NCBI GenBank assembly: GCA_905331475.1 | Contig: CAJNYU010001957.1 | Location: forward strand, 62,001 to 126,000 | Source: Rotaria socialis | Taxonomy: Eukaryota; Rotifera; Eurotatoria; Philodinida; Philodinidae | Length of the DNA stretch: 64,000 nucleotides | Direction: 5' to 3' | Shown: piece by piece, positions 1 to 16,437 of the stretch | Numbering within the stretch: position 1 is the stretch's first letter | Layout of the letters: the number at the start of each line of letters is the position of its first letter | The notes under the pieces: model-generated | What the model was told of the DNA's origin: nothing | Databases searched by the model: none | Seen by the model: the letters and a program-made list of their open reading frames with translations, nothing else | Position numbers and translations under genes: made by a program

Positions 1-2
1 AT

Positions 3-2537
3 TTCAGCACTCTTATTAGTCATATTCATGTATTCGATGACGTTGATCAATGCTGCGAGTATCTGCTGTCGAAGGATCAAGCAGACAAAGTCTTACTGAT
101 TGTATCGGGCTCGATCGGTGAGAAAGTGTTGCCATGCATTCATGATATAACTCAAATCATAGGTGTCTACATTTTTTGCAATGATGTGGAGAAACATCGC
201 GAATGGGCAGGCACGTTCAGCAAAGTACGCGATGTGTTCCGTTGTCCGAAGAAATTGATAGAGCGCATTCAACGTGACGCTCAGCTGTTGGTTCATCACA
301 TTATACCAACGAATATTTTCTCATTTCAAAATCTTCAACAAACTTCTCTGCAAAATGTCGATCAAGATCAATCGACATACATGTGGTTTCAATTGTTGAT
401 TGACGTTCTCAATCGTCTTCCTCTCAGTCATTCAAGTCGAGGTGATCTTATAGATGAATCTATGCAATACTATTCGAATAATACGATAGAAAAAAGGAAA
501 ATTGCCGAATTTAATGAAAAATATTTATCGTCCAACGAGGCTGTACAATGGTATACGCGCGATTGTTTTCTCTATCGTTTAATTAATCGGGCCTTTCGAA
601 CTCGCGATATCGATAGTATCTTCAAATTCCGTTATTTTATACACGACTTACAACACCAGCTGGATCATTTACATCAGGAACAGCAGCTATCATCAGTATT
701 ACCGACTACAGCCTACCGTGGTCAGATTATCGGCGCGGATGAATTGAAAAAACTCCAAAATAATGTTGGTGGTATCTTTTGTGTGAATTCATTCTGGTCA
801 GCAACAACTGCGAGTCAAGTAGCGACTTCGTTTAACATGATTAGTCTAGGACGTCCATACTATGAACGAGTCATTTTTGAAGTAACCATGGAGCTAAAAC
901 AGCAGCCAGACAAAGCAAAGTCGAAGTATCCATTTGCTAATATTAGTCATCTGAGTTGTAACGAAGACGAGGGCGAAGTACTTTTTTCAATGGGATGTAC
1001 ATTTCGTATCATATTGGTGGAACAGTTTAGCGATGAAATTTGGTATGTTCAGCTTTCTCTTCTGGATGACTCTAGTAGCATCGATGAATCATTGCGCGAA
1101 TATTATTTAGCAAATCACATCGAAGAACAATCGTCACTGCTCACGATGGCTTATTTCTTTGATCAAGCCGGTGATTATGAGCGAGCCAAGCGTTATTGTC
1201 AGATGCTTCTAAGAGAAAATCCAAGTGAAGATGATTCGATTGATATTCATACATCGTTGGCACTGTTCGAGTACCGAATAGGAAACTTTGAGGCAGCAAA
1301 ACGTGAAGGAGAGCTAGCACTCAAATTACATCTAACGCAAAAGGTAGTGGATAATAGGCTCTCGGATATATACGCAAACTTGGGTTTAGTCATGGCAGAA
1401 CTAGGTGAATACAGGGATGCGATTGCATATCAGCATGAGTCTGTAAAGATCGATGAACTTGTGTTGGATGAAGAGGACGAAGAGAAAGCGATTACATATG
1501 AAAATCTTGGTATGTCATATCATGGTCTAGGAGACTATCCAAACGCACTCAAATGGTGTGAAGAGAAAGCTTTGAGCCATATGCAAAAGTATCTACCTGC
1601 CAGCCACCCAGGCTTTCAGAGGATCTATTTAGATATCGGCATGATCTACACATCGATGGGCGATTATCCGGTAGCACGTGGCTGGTTAGAGAAGGCACTC
1701 GACAAGGCGCACAGTATTTTGCCTCCTTTGCATAAAGATTTGGGAAATACTTTTTACAATTTGGGTTTGTTGTGTGAGAAAACTGGCGAAGACGAGCAAG
1801 GTCTTAATTACTTTCGCCAAGCATTAAATATCGCTTTACAATCAGAAAAGGAAGATACTACAATCGATTTAGCATACATTTATGTGTCGATGGGTGCTAT
1901 TTACGACAATCAAGGTGAATTTGACGAAGCTCTTCGTCATTATGAGCTTGCACTTGAGAATCTCTCAGTTGACAAACCAGAGCATCGTCAACATTTTGCA
2001 ACCGCTTACAATAATATAGGATTCGTGCATATTCAACAAAAAAAGTACAAGTCAGCTTTGAGTTATTTGCAGAAAGCATTCAAAATTGTTGAAAAATATT
2101 TGCCGAGAACACACGAGCTATATACATTGACTCTTGCAAACATCGGCCAAGTATACGTAGCACAAGATCGCCTTGAGGAGGCGCTGGAATGCTATAGGCA
2201 AGTCATAGATATACGGCGTCGCACCTTGCCTAAGTATCACAAAGATTTAGCCGCTATTTACGATCATCTAGGAGAAGCTTATTTCAAGAAAGGTATTTTT
2301 AAAACAGCCATTGATTACCATAAAAAAGCACTTGAAATCGAAGTCCACGCGTTACCTTTGGAGCATCCATCGATCAAAAGCACCTGTAAAATGCTTGCTG
2401 ATGTCTATAAACGTATTGGAAATCGAAAAGCTGCTATCAAATGTTATAAAGAGCCAATATTAATGGCACGCATGTGCCAGAAAATTAATAGCAGTTTACC
2501 GTCAGTGGATCCAAAAAGGAAGAAAAACATGATTTGA
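3..2537 (+). CDS. ADP-ribosyltransferase-TPR protein, 5' end outside window
   Basis: The frame is open from base 3 to the TGA at 2535-2537, so the N-terminus lies upstream. An 'atttcag' at bases 1-7 may be a splice acceptor. Counting from codon 126-128 as residue 1, the arginine-type ART signature is visible in order: Arg in 'AYRGQ' (~198), Ser in 'NSFWSATT' (~224) and the E-x-E of 'DEGEVLF' (~283). This R-S-ExE triad belongs to mono-ADP-ribosyltransferases that move ADP-ribose from NAD+ to arginine. From ~340 onward there are about eleven TPR / kinesin-light-chain-like repeats with the usual G-x-Y and A-x-x-x-Y spacing, probably a partner-binding scaffold. No signal peptide or membrane segment is seen in the visible part. 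The region before the ART domain (~1-190) is a conserved-looking globular stretch that I cannot name. Family assignment is firm; substrate and partner are unknown. Confidence 0.85.
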   Translation, partial: FSTLISHIHVFDDVDQCCEYLLSKDQADKVLLIVSGSIGEKVLPCIHDITQIIGVYIFCNDVEKHREWAGTFSKVRDVFRCPKKLIERIQRDAQLLVHHIIPTNIFSFQNLQQTSLQNVDQDQSTYMWFQLLIDVLNRLPLSHSSRGDLIDESMQYYSNNTIEKRKIAEFNEKYLSSNEAVQWYTRDCFLYRLINRAFRTRDIDSIFKFRYFIHDLQHQLDHLHQEQQLSSVLPTTAYRGQIIGADELKKLQNNVGGIFCVNSFWSATTASQVATSFNMISLGRPYYERVIFEVTMELKQQPDKAKSKYPFANISHLSCNEDEGEVLFSMGCTFRIILVEQFSDEIWYVQLSLLDDSSSIDESLREYYLANHIEEQSSLLTMAYFFDQAGDYERAKRYCQMLLRENPSEDDSIDIHTSLALFEYRIGNFEAAKREGELALKLHLTQKVVDNRLSDIYANLGLVMAELGEYRDAIAYQHESVKIDELVLDEEDEEKAITYENLGMSYHGLGDYPNALKWCEEKALSHMQKYLPASHPGFQRIYLDIGMIYTSMGDYPVARGWLEKALDKAHSILPPLHKDLGNTFYNLGLLCEKTGEDEQGLNYFRQALNIALQSEKEDTTIDLAYIYVSMGAIYDNQGEFDEALRHYELALENLSVDKPEHRQHFATAYNNIGFVHIQQKKYKSALSYLQKAFKIVEKYLPRTHELYTLTLANIGQVYVAQDRLEEALECYRQVIDIRRRTLPKYHKDLAAIYDHLGEAYFKKGIFKTAIDYHKKALEIEVHALPLEHPSIKSTCKMLADVYKRIGNRKAAIKCYKEPILMARMCQKINSSLPSVDPKRKKNMI

Positions 2538-4514
2538 ATTAAAAAGTGACGAATCATGTTTGCTTTCAGCTGCAATTTTTGCTTTTTAACAGTCATCGAG
2601 AATCGTTTAAGGAATTATATGAATAAAATTCTTCTTTCGTCTAATACGTAATTAGTAAACTCTGATTTGAATATGAACCTATGCAAATATTCGTTTCATC
2701 CAAATTCATATTCTGTAGAATGTAAGGTGGTGGAAATATATATACGAGTTTATACGGCAAAATTGCCCACATGCACACACAGATTCACGTGCTATAGCCG
2801 TATAAACTCTCAGAACTGGATGTTGATGTTGTTATCGTTTTTTATTTGAAGACATTAATCTTGAGAATGAGGATTGGGAATTACGCCCTTCGCACACCCA
2901 CAGTCTAGTTTTTTAGTTGAAACTCAGTTGTCTATGTCTGAAAGACGAGGGGTTCCAAGAAAAATTTCGCCTGTATCAGTTAAATATTAAACGTCGACTT
3001 TTGATGAAGACTGTGAGTAATAGTCAGATTTCATTCATTGGTCTTCCATATTAAACCTAGGGCAGTAGTTGATAGGTTAATTTAAAAAAAAAACAGTTCA
3101 CATATAAAGCAAATTTTTGTGCAAATAAACGTTCTCACCTTGCTCCTTTTTTCGTCGTCGGTGAAAGTTGATTGATTAATGCCGGAATCTATAAAAGTGT
3201 GATGTATTCGTTGAATTTTGTGCAGCTCTTAGTCAACTGCTTGAATGTCATAAACATCAAATGTTGGAGAGAAAAAAATATTCTATGTAACTAGGAAAAA
3301 AGCTTTACAGCTGCAGTTTGTTTTCAATCGGATGTACAAAAGTTGACGTGTCAATGTCGATGAGAAAGAAACTATCAAGTAAAATAACCCATTCTTACTT
3401 TATTGGCTATTGTTGGGTATCGTTTAAAAATTTGAAACTTTTGCATTGTGAAGCACTAACAACTAACAACTAAATGCATTAATGATTTATACTAAAATAT
3501 CAACTCATTGCAAACTTTCATTATCCTTTTAGGTCATAGAATCGTACTTTTGAATCATATTACAAATAAAATCACTGATAAGAGAACAGTAAGCTAAATT
3601 TCAAAGAAATCATATTGACTATGTGTCATTTTTTTCATTCTCCTCACCAGTATCATGGCTCTTTCTCTGAAACTACTCATGTTCGAACTTCTACTTCAAA
3701 AATTATTATCAGTCAAATCCGACACGATTTCGCATAGTAAAATGTTCGAACGAGAAAATTTTCTGGATGCATTCAAATTGATTTTCTATCTAGAATACTT
3801 TCTCATAACAAGGAGAATATGTGAGTCATAATGTGTCAGATAATCGTCCGCAGTAAGGTCGCTAAGATGCCAGAGAAGTTAATTTCTAGCTCCCAGAAAA
3901 CTTATCGAAGGTATATTTTTAATGATAATATAAAGATCCCTCATTTCGTTTTCGTGAAAGTGACGTTATAAAAATATGCATCCGACTAAAACTTCCATCA
4001 ACGATTTTCTAGTAGCCTTGGTCTTTCAAATCATTTATGAATTCAAATTATACCATACGCCATTTTTATAACCTTACTGTAAAAGTAGGCCTACTTTACA
4101 AATTTAGTCACGTTATCGTTCATGTGTATTAAACGGATAAGAATGCACAATTTATGATTGAAAAATATGTCAATAAATAAAATAAAATGTTTATTTGATT
4201 TCTAATTTATTAGCTTCAACTGTTATATCATGTGTTTTTGAAAAATAAAGTTTACATGATGTAGCCTACTCCTATGGTGCTATGAAATAGAATTCATTGT
4301 AATTAGCACAGATAATTTAAAGAATGAACTTATCGATTATTATTGATTTCTTTACATAATTACAAAATCATGAATAAACACCTTCACGTTGCTAGACAAG
4401 TAAGTACTTGGATGCACTTGAGTGATTATGACATTACAGCCATATTAAATTATTCGTTTCATTCTAGTCGAAAATATATAAAAGAAGAGAGAGAAAGTAA
4501 GCTACAGAAAAAGT
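2538..4514. other. intergenic, no gene seen
   Basis: About 2 kb of AT-rich sequence between the ART-TPR gene and the left p97 arm. Short open frames here have no recognisable motif and no splice partners. No tRNA-like, transposon-end or tandem-repeat structure was noticed. Confidence 0.5.
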
Positions 4515-7383
<2,869 letters not shown>

Positions 7384-8957
7384 AAGGTAAAACAAAAATA
7401 TCTGAAGTGAAAACTCTTTCGGAAAGCTTTTGCCATTCTTGCTGAGATGTATAATTAAGCGTATACTCAACAATTTCTTGTCAAAAATATATGTGGATTC
7501 CATAAAAATTGATCAACTATTTTCTATTCTTGCCACTATTGTATTCTTTTTATTATGGGAAATAGTCGAAATGATGGTGACGATTTATATAACTAAACGA
7601 GACGAAAATATTAGTCCAGAAAAAACTCGCCTGCTTACTATTCTATTCTCTCTTTGAATACTTCATAAATAATCTGTTTACACCATAGTTTTTATGTTGA
7701 GTGAAAAATAAAAGAATAAAAATTGATTGTATCTCAATTAGTGCTATATAGATAAGTTTTATGAAAGTGTTTGTGTAGATGGTGGAGTGTGATAGTAACT
7801 ATCATGGCCGATTTCGTCTATGTAAAATGACTCATGAATTGTTTTTTTGATTTTTTATAGAAATGTTCTAAATGATCCTAATGGTTTGATGATGTAATTT
7901 GTGTTCGTGAAATCTTGGGTTGTCACTCATTTAAATTCAGTACGGCTGCTTAATTTCGCGCTTTTCATCAATGAATTTTCTCGAATATTCATAATTAACT
8001 AATTGAATGGTTCGTTTCCATGTATCAGTAAATAAGTAAGAAATGAAATGGTATGGCATTCAAATATTGTCGATCTCTTGTTTTTTCTATCTTCATCGTA
8101 GTTTACATAAATAGATGGAATGTCGATTTTCATTCAATAGATTTTGTTAAATATTTAAATAGTAGATGCTATACTAAAAATATTGATACGAATGTAAAAG
8201 ATTATTTGTTCGACGTTATACTTATACTCATATTCAAAATTGTTCAAGGTAACGGGAGAAGAGATGAATGTGGATACTTGTAAAAAGAGACTCACATCTA
8301 CATCGTCGATGGCGTTATTGAAGATCTCGACATAAAGTGGTGCACTTCAAATGGTATCGACACAAATACAAGTACAAGAATAACCACAAGAATTAACTTG
8401 GAGTTTGTCGCAAAAAAATGTAAACATTGAACACTGTTGAATTATAGATCTCTGTTCAACAAAAATCGGTTTACATCAATGTCTGCTGAGAAATTATCAA
8501 CCGGTCTGTCTGAAAAAAAGAACTATTCGTATGAAATTCGTACAGAAAATTGTTAGTACGATTTACCTCAATGCATTTTCTCAAGATAAATGTCCCATTC
8601 ACCTTTCTGTGTAAATACACTTGCCGATCTGTATCCATCGTGGTACTGAAGCGCTGCTCTCCATAGATTGAGAGAGTGATGGTATTACTATTGGAAAGCT
8701 ATATTTTGTATAAATTTGACTAGAACTGCTAATCTTTTCCTCTTTTTTCTCAATTCTTTGATAAGAAAATGACACACGTTAACGCGTGCACTCTTGCACA
8801 AATAAAAAATGCTTATCTAAAAATTCGTTGATGATGATTTCGCCATCCAATCTATCATCGTTCTCTATGTTTTTACTCCGCAACGCCCTCTCAATTTCTC
8901 TCGTTTATCCTCGAACAAAGAAAAAGACTGACACACAATGAGAATCAAAAATATGCG
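7384..8957. other. intergenic, no gene seen
   Basis: Start of the palindrome spacer. It is AT-rich with only short open frames that match no family I know. A TATA box at its right end belongs to the dead ice-binding gene. Confidence 0.45.
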
Positions 8958-8966
8958 TATAAATAG
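8958..8966 (+). promoter_or_regulatory. TATA box of the ice-binding-protein relic
   Basis: TATAAATAG lies about 80 nt before the ancestral start of the DUF3494 relic, so transcription would begin near 8990. The core promoter looks intact although the reading frame is broken. Confidence 0.4.
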
Positions 8967-9036
8967 TTGATGCATCGCACTTTTCATCACTTGTAGTCAT
9001 TCATCCATCGGAAAAACAATATATATTTTACAAAAC

Positions 9037-9655
9037 GTGCAGCTCAGTGCTATTTCTGGTATTCTGTTGTGTCTGACTATCAATGCGGTTAGTATGCAAA
9101 TCTGTCCAGATATGGGACTTGCTGCAGGTTTTGCAGTGATTGCTGCCACCACGATTACAAACGCAGGCTTGACCGTCATCAACGGAGATCTGGCCATCAT
9201 TCCAAGTGTCGCCTTGACTGGTTTCAATCCGTTCGGTATGATCAATGGTGTCGAATAATTGGGTACTGGTATCGCCGGAACAGCTCAAAATGACGTTACT
9301 ACGGCCTACGACTATTTAGCTGCAGTGGCACTCATTGCAATCAGTCAACTATCGGGTGTTTTAACATTGAACGGTACAGGCATATATATATATTTGAGAT
9401 TGGCACTGCGCTCATGACCGCAGATTTTAGTCAAATCCGAACAATTAACGGTGCCAATGACAGTTGCGTCTTTCGGCAGGTAGGCAGCAGCACCACACTT
9501 GGCGGAAATAGCGAATTCCTTGAAAATATTCTCGCCTACACATCCATCGGGCTTTCACCCAATGTTGTCTATACAGGTTCCGTCTATGCGCGAACAGGAG
9601 CCATTGTATTCACCGATAATACCCTCACCCGCCAAGCAAAATGTGGCATATGCTA
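9037..9655 (+). pseudogene. DUF3494 ice-binding (antifreeze) protein relic
   Basis: The translation follows the DUF3494 ice-binding beta-solenoid pattern from end to end. The start has a hydrophobic signal-peptide-like stretch, then 'AGFAVIAATTITNAG', 'TVINGDL' and 'ALTGF'. After the frameshift come 'IFEIGTAL', 'CVFRQVGSSTTLG', 'NILAYTSIGL' and 'YARTGAIVFTDNTLT'. These proteins bind ice crystals and are usually secreted. Three lesions are visible: GTG (9037) where an ATG is expected right after an 'acaaaac' context, an in-frame TAA at 9256-9258, and a frame change at the (AT)n run 9382-9393, probably slippage. The middle (~9260-9400) also looks shortened compared with the family. DUF3494 genes are patchily distributed and commonly spread by horizontal transfer. 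I infer that history here but cannot show it. Confidence 0.82.
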
Positions 9656-10574
9656 AATTATTCATTCAATACTCAAACATCGAGTTAGCAGTTATCTACA
9701 TTTGAAACTGTTAATATTTATTTCAGCAATGTTTCGAGTGTCTCTATCTTGAAAATAAAGGAATTACTACTAGTTTAGTATGTCTTATAAATGGTGCGTT
9801 TCATTATCTATCCTTCTTGAATTCAGAGAGTATAGGAGCTTTTTATGGAAATGAACGAATGGAAAGGATTATTGGAATGTTTTCCATTCGTTTTAATGTT
9901 GCTATATGATATTATAGAATAAACAGTCAATAGAGAATTTGAGTCTTTTCAGGAAACAAATTTATCCGTGCAATGGGTACAGAATTAACAAAAAAAACGT
10001 GCTACTTTTAGTTTTATAAATCACTTTTCAGCAAGAAAATAATAACACAAGAAATATATTCATATTAAATATTGGCACAGAGGAAACATGACAATAGAAA
10101 AGTTCATCTTCTATGCAAATCGTTGTTTAATAATTTTTTCTGTTGAAAACCGTGTGAAAGTAAATTTTCAACAATGAATTAGTATGGTCAAGAATCTCGA
10201 TCAATATTTCAACCTAAAGGTTTATTCGATCGCCGTCGATCGAACTAGACAAATCATTGCAGCACTAATGACACAGATGAAAATAAATCCATTACTAAAT
10301 GCAACTCTAAAGAACAATTTTGTGAAAACAGCGAAAGTTTTTTAAGAATCAAATGAGACAAAAAAGTCATGCTTCTAAAAATGATTGAAAAAAAGAGAAG
10401 ATAATCATATTTATGTTGATCTAACGAGACACTACGTATTTGCTGTTCAATGCTACATTTTATCACAAAATGACACAAGATTCAAAAATATTCTTTTCTG
10501 TTGAACAATGACGAAATTTAGTCAAGGCTTACATTTTAAACTTAATATGAAATAACAAACAAAAGTATTGACGC
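9656..10574. other. intergenic, no gene seen
   Basis: About 0.9 kb of AT-rich sequence between the ice-binding relic and the 3' end of the carotenoid oxygenase gene. No coding or repeat signal was recognised. Confidence 0.5.
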
Positions 10575-12310
10575 TTAATAAAAATTACCATGAAACGATA
10601 AAGGAATATGAATAGGAAGATAAGCACGAGCAAGTTCTTTAAATGTGATGCCATCAAGCACAAGTATAAATGATCGTTTTGCGTGTTGTTCTAAAATGAT
10701 CGATAAAACAACTCCATCATCTTCTTGATCAGAATTTGCATCAGGTCGCGGAACAAAAATAGGTTCACTTGGCGATGAACATGGTTCTTCCCATACAGCT
10801 ACCTGCTGTTTTGATTCAGCATCTAATTTAATTAATCCATCAAACAATCGACCAGGTGGTGCACGTACAGCATATATATATCGATACGGTTTAGTAATAA
10901 AGATTGGATTGATACGCGGTAATTCAAATTGAACTGGCACAAGACTATTGGCATAACTCTCACGGTGAATTCCTTTGGGTTCTCTTGCATTCGCGTTTGA
11001 TTCAATACATGTATTGGCGTCTAAATCTAATTCAAATCTTCTAAGATAACCAGCACCTGAAGGAAATATATTTTCACGTAGTTTGTCTAAATAAAGCTCA
11101 TTAATAATTCGAGGATCATCAAAGCCACAAATATCAACAGTAATTTTCTTTTTATTATCTTTGCTTTGGTACGAATTAATATGATGAAACATAAAAAATG
11201 CTGGACCAGGAATACGTGCTATTTGTTCACCAGTATCTAAACTAATAATACGAAAGTAAGTTGGCTTTGTTTGACCATGCCATTTAAACATATCGATTAT
11301 TGTTCCACCGCTAATACTATTCCAAATGGCATTGAATGTATTAAAATGCAATGGAATTTCTGTAAAAATCAAATAATCTTCACTAATAGATGCCGAATGC
11401 ATATAACATGGATTTTCATACGGAAAACGAAACATTTTTGCACTTGATTTAATACGTTGATTATAATCTTTGCAACGTTCATTCATATTTCTTGTAATAT
11501 GAATAAAATGATCTTTGAGAGACAACTGCTCATCTATATCACCATCTTCTATTTTAATCAGGAATATTTCAATAAAATATTACTGATTGTTTTTTTTCAA
11601 TGTATAAACTAACCTATTTTATCTGTCTTTGATGGCTCATCCGATATGAAGATAACATCCAGCCAATGTTCTTTACGTGAAATTCTTCCGCCGTAGCCAA
11701 CTGTCATTTGGCGTTTGTCATCATGCATTACATGAGCTGTCGTCAGTGTGAAGAGTTCCGAATCGACTTTTTGATCATAAGGAAGAGCTCTCAGTGGACC
11801 TAAAAATTCCAATGTGTCAGGATCCATGACGCTGCCTCCTATTGTTTCTGTAAGTGCTAATAATTCATTCTGCACGAGTTGAACGGTAACACCTGTATCA
11901 TCAGAAAATGTACTTGGGTCACGTCGCATAAAAAGCGATTGAAATCGACCAAAAATTGATTTGCATGGATCTGTACCAAATTGTCGTACAGTTAAATGGC
12001 CATGTTTTAATGCTTCAGTGTATGCACGTGATTTAATAAATGAACCACGAAAACGAACTGTTTGCGATGGTCCATCAATATTATATTTTTGAATATAAGC
12101 AAAACCATCGAATGCATGATAAACCGATGTTGTTAAATCATTATTGACTTCATTTGCTCCTGGACCATTACGATAAAGAGTACCTTTTAACCATTCAGGA
12201 ATTGTTCCTTGAAACTTAATTGTTTCTTCCGTTACACTATCCGTTGTGGAAGCAAATAGATTAAAATTATTCCACATTGGCTGATCGTTTTCATTAACAG
12301 TCGACGTCAT
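10575..12310 (-). CDS. carotenoid cleavage oxygenase (BCO/RPE65 family)
   Basis: Two exons, 12310-11614 and 11548-10575, with a 65-nt GT-AG intron; 1671 nt, 556 aa, the usual family length. The family are seven-bladed beta-propeller non-haem iron enzymes that cleave carotenoids or apocarotenoids with O2. All four iron-binding histidines are present: H193 ('TTAHVMHDD'), H283 ('YMHSASISEDY'), H354/355 ('MFHHINSY') and H552 near the C-terminus ('SFHGNFY'). The N-terminus carries the family stretch 'GTLYRNGPG'. No signal peptide is seen, so the protein is probably cytosolic. The start is the first ATG of the open frame. Substrate (beta-carotene, apocarotenoid or stilbenoid) cannot be told from sequence alone. 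It is a single copy inside the p97 palindrome spacer. Confidence 0.93.
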
Positions 12311-13762
12311 TATCTTAAATTAAAAAGTAGATTATATTTTATTTGCGTTTAGAGTAGAATAAAAATCGTTCTTTTTCCATCTAAATGAGATCAGCATCTT
12401 AAAAAACATATATGTAGTGTGTCTTGCCATATCCCAGTGCTACAAATACGTGCAGAATCATATGTGCTGTAAATATAATTTTTTCTCTCGATTCTGATCT
12501 TTCGAATATGGACTTTGATCTGTAATGTAGATAGGCCATTTATATTATATGCGTCAGAGTGCATGCACCCGAACCGTTTTTTCTTTTCTTCTGACTTTTT
12601 TGAAACAATATCTTATAAAAGAGATATATGCTTAACAGCAGCACTGAGTGGAACCTACAATCGACCATTGAGCGAGTCCATCACCTAGATGTCGTAAGCA
12701 ATGACACTATGAATAATCTTTAGACCTAGTGATAAGTTGTCTTCATTACTTTTGATATTTCAATCAATCAAATGCAATTTTTTCGCTGTGTAACAGATTT
12801 GCCAATTAATTTAGCTCAATTAACTTTCGTGAGATATAATAGATGATTTCATAAGTTTTCTTATTGTATGACAAACGTCAGAATCGTATATCTTATATCC
12901 ATATGATAAGTTACCAGAACTCTATGAGTTACTCTACCAATAAGTTGAATATTCAATACAGGAAGAAAAAGCATATGAGGATTTGGAATTTATTTTATTG
13001 TAGGAGCACAATATTATACACTATAATTACACTTTGAACAATTTGACTTTTCTTTTTTAATATTCAAGTCTACAGCTGAGCTGAGTGTTCCGGTTAAACG
13101 ACGAGTTTGCCGATCATTATAAAATATTCCCACTCCCATTTGATCGTCAGGTGCTCGGCCTATCAAAAATAAATCATTATAAACTGAACGTATAGTTGTG
13201 AGAAAGACACAGAACAGCATGAATCATCCTTGTAAACCGGTAAGAGCACTACTTTATGATTGAGCAAAAGCGATCAAGACTTCCAGAATATTTGGTTTGC
13301 TAGCATAGTTCTCGTTGATTTTGAGAAAAAAATTCTTTTATTATTAGGTAAGTGATTAGTATGTTTGCAAGTGATCTTAAATGAATCTCTATCGATAGAG
13401 ATAGGACATTGAACTAAAGAAACACAATTGGGTTTTTTTCCCGTGCTGTTATTAATACATATTACATATATTAAGAGTTGTACTTGAAATTTGTGTATAA
13501 ATAAGATGTCACCGAAACTAAGGAGATTCGTAAGCATACGTACAGAAAAACAAACAAACGCGTAAAAGCATGTTTATCAATAGCGGCACGAATTAAAACG
13601 GAAAAAATATCATGATTTTGAATAATGAAAAAGGAATGTACTGAATCGTATATACATGAGGAAAAGAATTTTATGCTTTCTTATCAACGAAGAAACATTA
13701 ATAATATATATATATATAGTCTCTCAGATCTCAATAAAATAATCAAAAGCTTAAAATTATTT
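12311..13762. other. intergenic, one unassigned open fragment
   Basis: Contains the 5' flank of the oxygenase gene. At 13014-13170 on the minus strand there is an open stretch preceded by 'tttttgatag' ('GRAPDDQMGVGIFYNDRQTR') that resembles an exon of an unknown protein. No partner exon was found. A TATAAAAG at 12613-12620 (+) has no gene downstream. Confidence 0.35.
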
Positions 13763-14786
<1,024 letters not shown>

Positions 14787-16437
14787 AGTTTTAAATCTAT
14801 ATTTTGTAGAAACAAAAAATGACGTCAAATAATAATATAATAATAAACACTTTATATTGACATTTTTCTCTTATCGGTTGCAAAAGAAACTAATGAAAAG
14901 CAATTGACTACGGGCAACTAGCGACAATATTGTTAATTTTTTCTTCACGAGTTGGCAATCGAGGATTGCCATACGGAGAATGTACGTGCACGTTGGTGGT
15001 TGCGAGTCTCAATCTTTTCCTACGCATACATTTTCGGATAGAAATCAAATTCAAAAGTATTACTAAAATTATAATATTTTGTAGTTTGATTTTAACACAG
15101 ATGACAAAAATAGTGTGTGGCCGTGGATTGTGTGAAGAGTCATAAACGCACGCCCTTCAAATTCGACTGACTAGTTATATTCTAATTTTGAGATAAATTC
15201 TATCATAAAATTTCTCCTTTTATTCGAAAGGCATTCTTAGAGCAATTGTAGTATATTTTTAAAAAGAGCTAAACGCTGACAAAATTGAATCGATGTCAAC
15301 ATTATTTAAGACAAAATATTCCAGTTGTCATCTTGCAGAGTATCAGCAGTTTCAAGCTTGACAATACTGGACAATCTAAGTGATAGAGCAACAAAACAAA
15401 TGCTTTGAACGGCATTCCTGTTGAATAAAAATATGCAATGTAATAAAACGGATTTCATTGTAAGCGAAAGTATGTTCTGGAAAGCCTGCGACATATCTCT
15501 TGTCAATCATTGCATACAAATGGTTGGCAGCAAGTATCTGACGGGTTCCCTGCTCTGAGCGAATTGCAATACGAAAACATGGTATTTTAGTACTTTGAAA
15601 TACTTCAAAAGAAATTCCGCTCAGATAAAAACAGCTGGCCAATGAACTCTGCTAACAGAGTGCGAGCTGCTGCATGAATTTCAATCAGTCAAGAAGAGCT
15701 GGTTACTACACCTCGCTCATGTATAAATGCTCTAATCGTTTTGAATTTGATCTGTTGTAATCCGTTATTCTTTCCCTGTGTTATTTAGTTATGCCGAAAG
15801 TTCTATATTTCTTCAACATTTCATCCATAAATTCATATGAAACATATTCGATATATCAGAAGATAGAAGAAAATAAATTGTTTCGTGGAGAGAAATATAT
15901 ATCAATTTGAAACAGCGTTTTCTGTGTTTCGGAAACAGAAAATAAAAGGGCAAAGTTTGTTTTCAAACATGTATGAACAGCGATACGATTGAATCCGAAA
16001 TCAATCACATTAACTACGAGTATAACACCCCGTCCTGTAGACAAGCACTTGTCGGCAAAGTATCCATATAGCACTAATTGAGATACAATCGATTTTTATT
16101 CTTTTATTTTTCTCTGAAAATCAAAATTACGATGTAAACATATTATTTCTGAAATATTCAATAAACAACTGGACAATAAGCAAAAGAGTTTGTTCTTGGC
16201 TAATATTTTCGTGTCGTTTATTTATATAAATCGTCATCATCATCATCATTTCGACGTCTTTCTATAATAAAACGAATACATAGCGGCAAGAATAGAAAAC
16301 AGTTGATGAAGTTTTGTGGAACTCACATTTATTTTTTAGAAGAAATTGGTGAGTATAAGTTTAATTATACATGTCAGATAACAAGATGAAAGCTTTTCGA
16401 AAGAGTTTTCATTTCAGATATTTTTGTTTTAGTTTCT
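14787..16437. other. intergenic, possible Hint-like fragment
   Basis: No intact gene. On the minus strand around 15490-15640 there is an open stretch with 'IAIRSEQGTRQILAANHLYA', which faintly resembles the 'x-LTPxHLxxx' core of Hint (hedgehog/intein) domains. The reading frame breaks shortly after, so at most this is a relic. The rest is AT-rich without recognised features. Confidence 0.25.

Noticed and set aside
12613..12620. TATAAAAG as a promoter
   Set aside because: No open frame or splice-connected gene follows on the plus strand.
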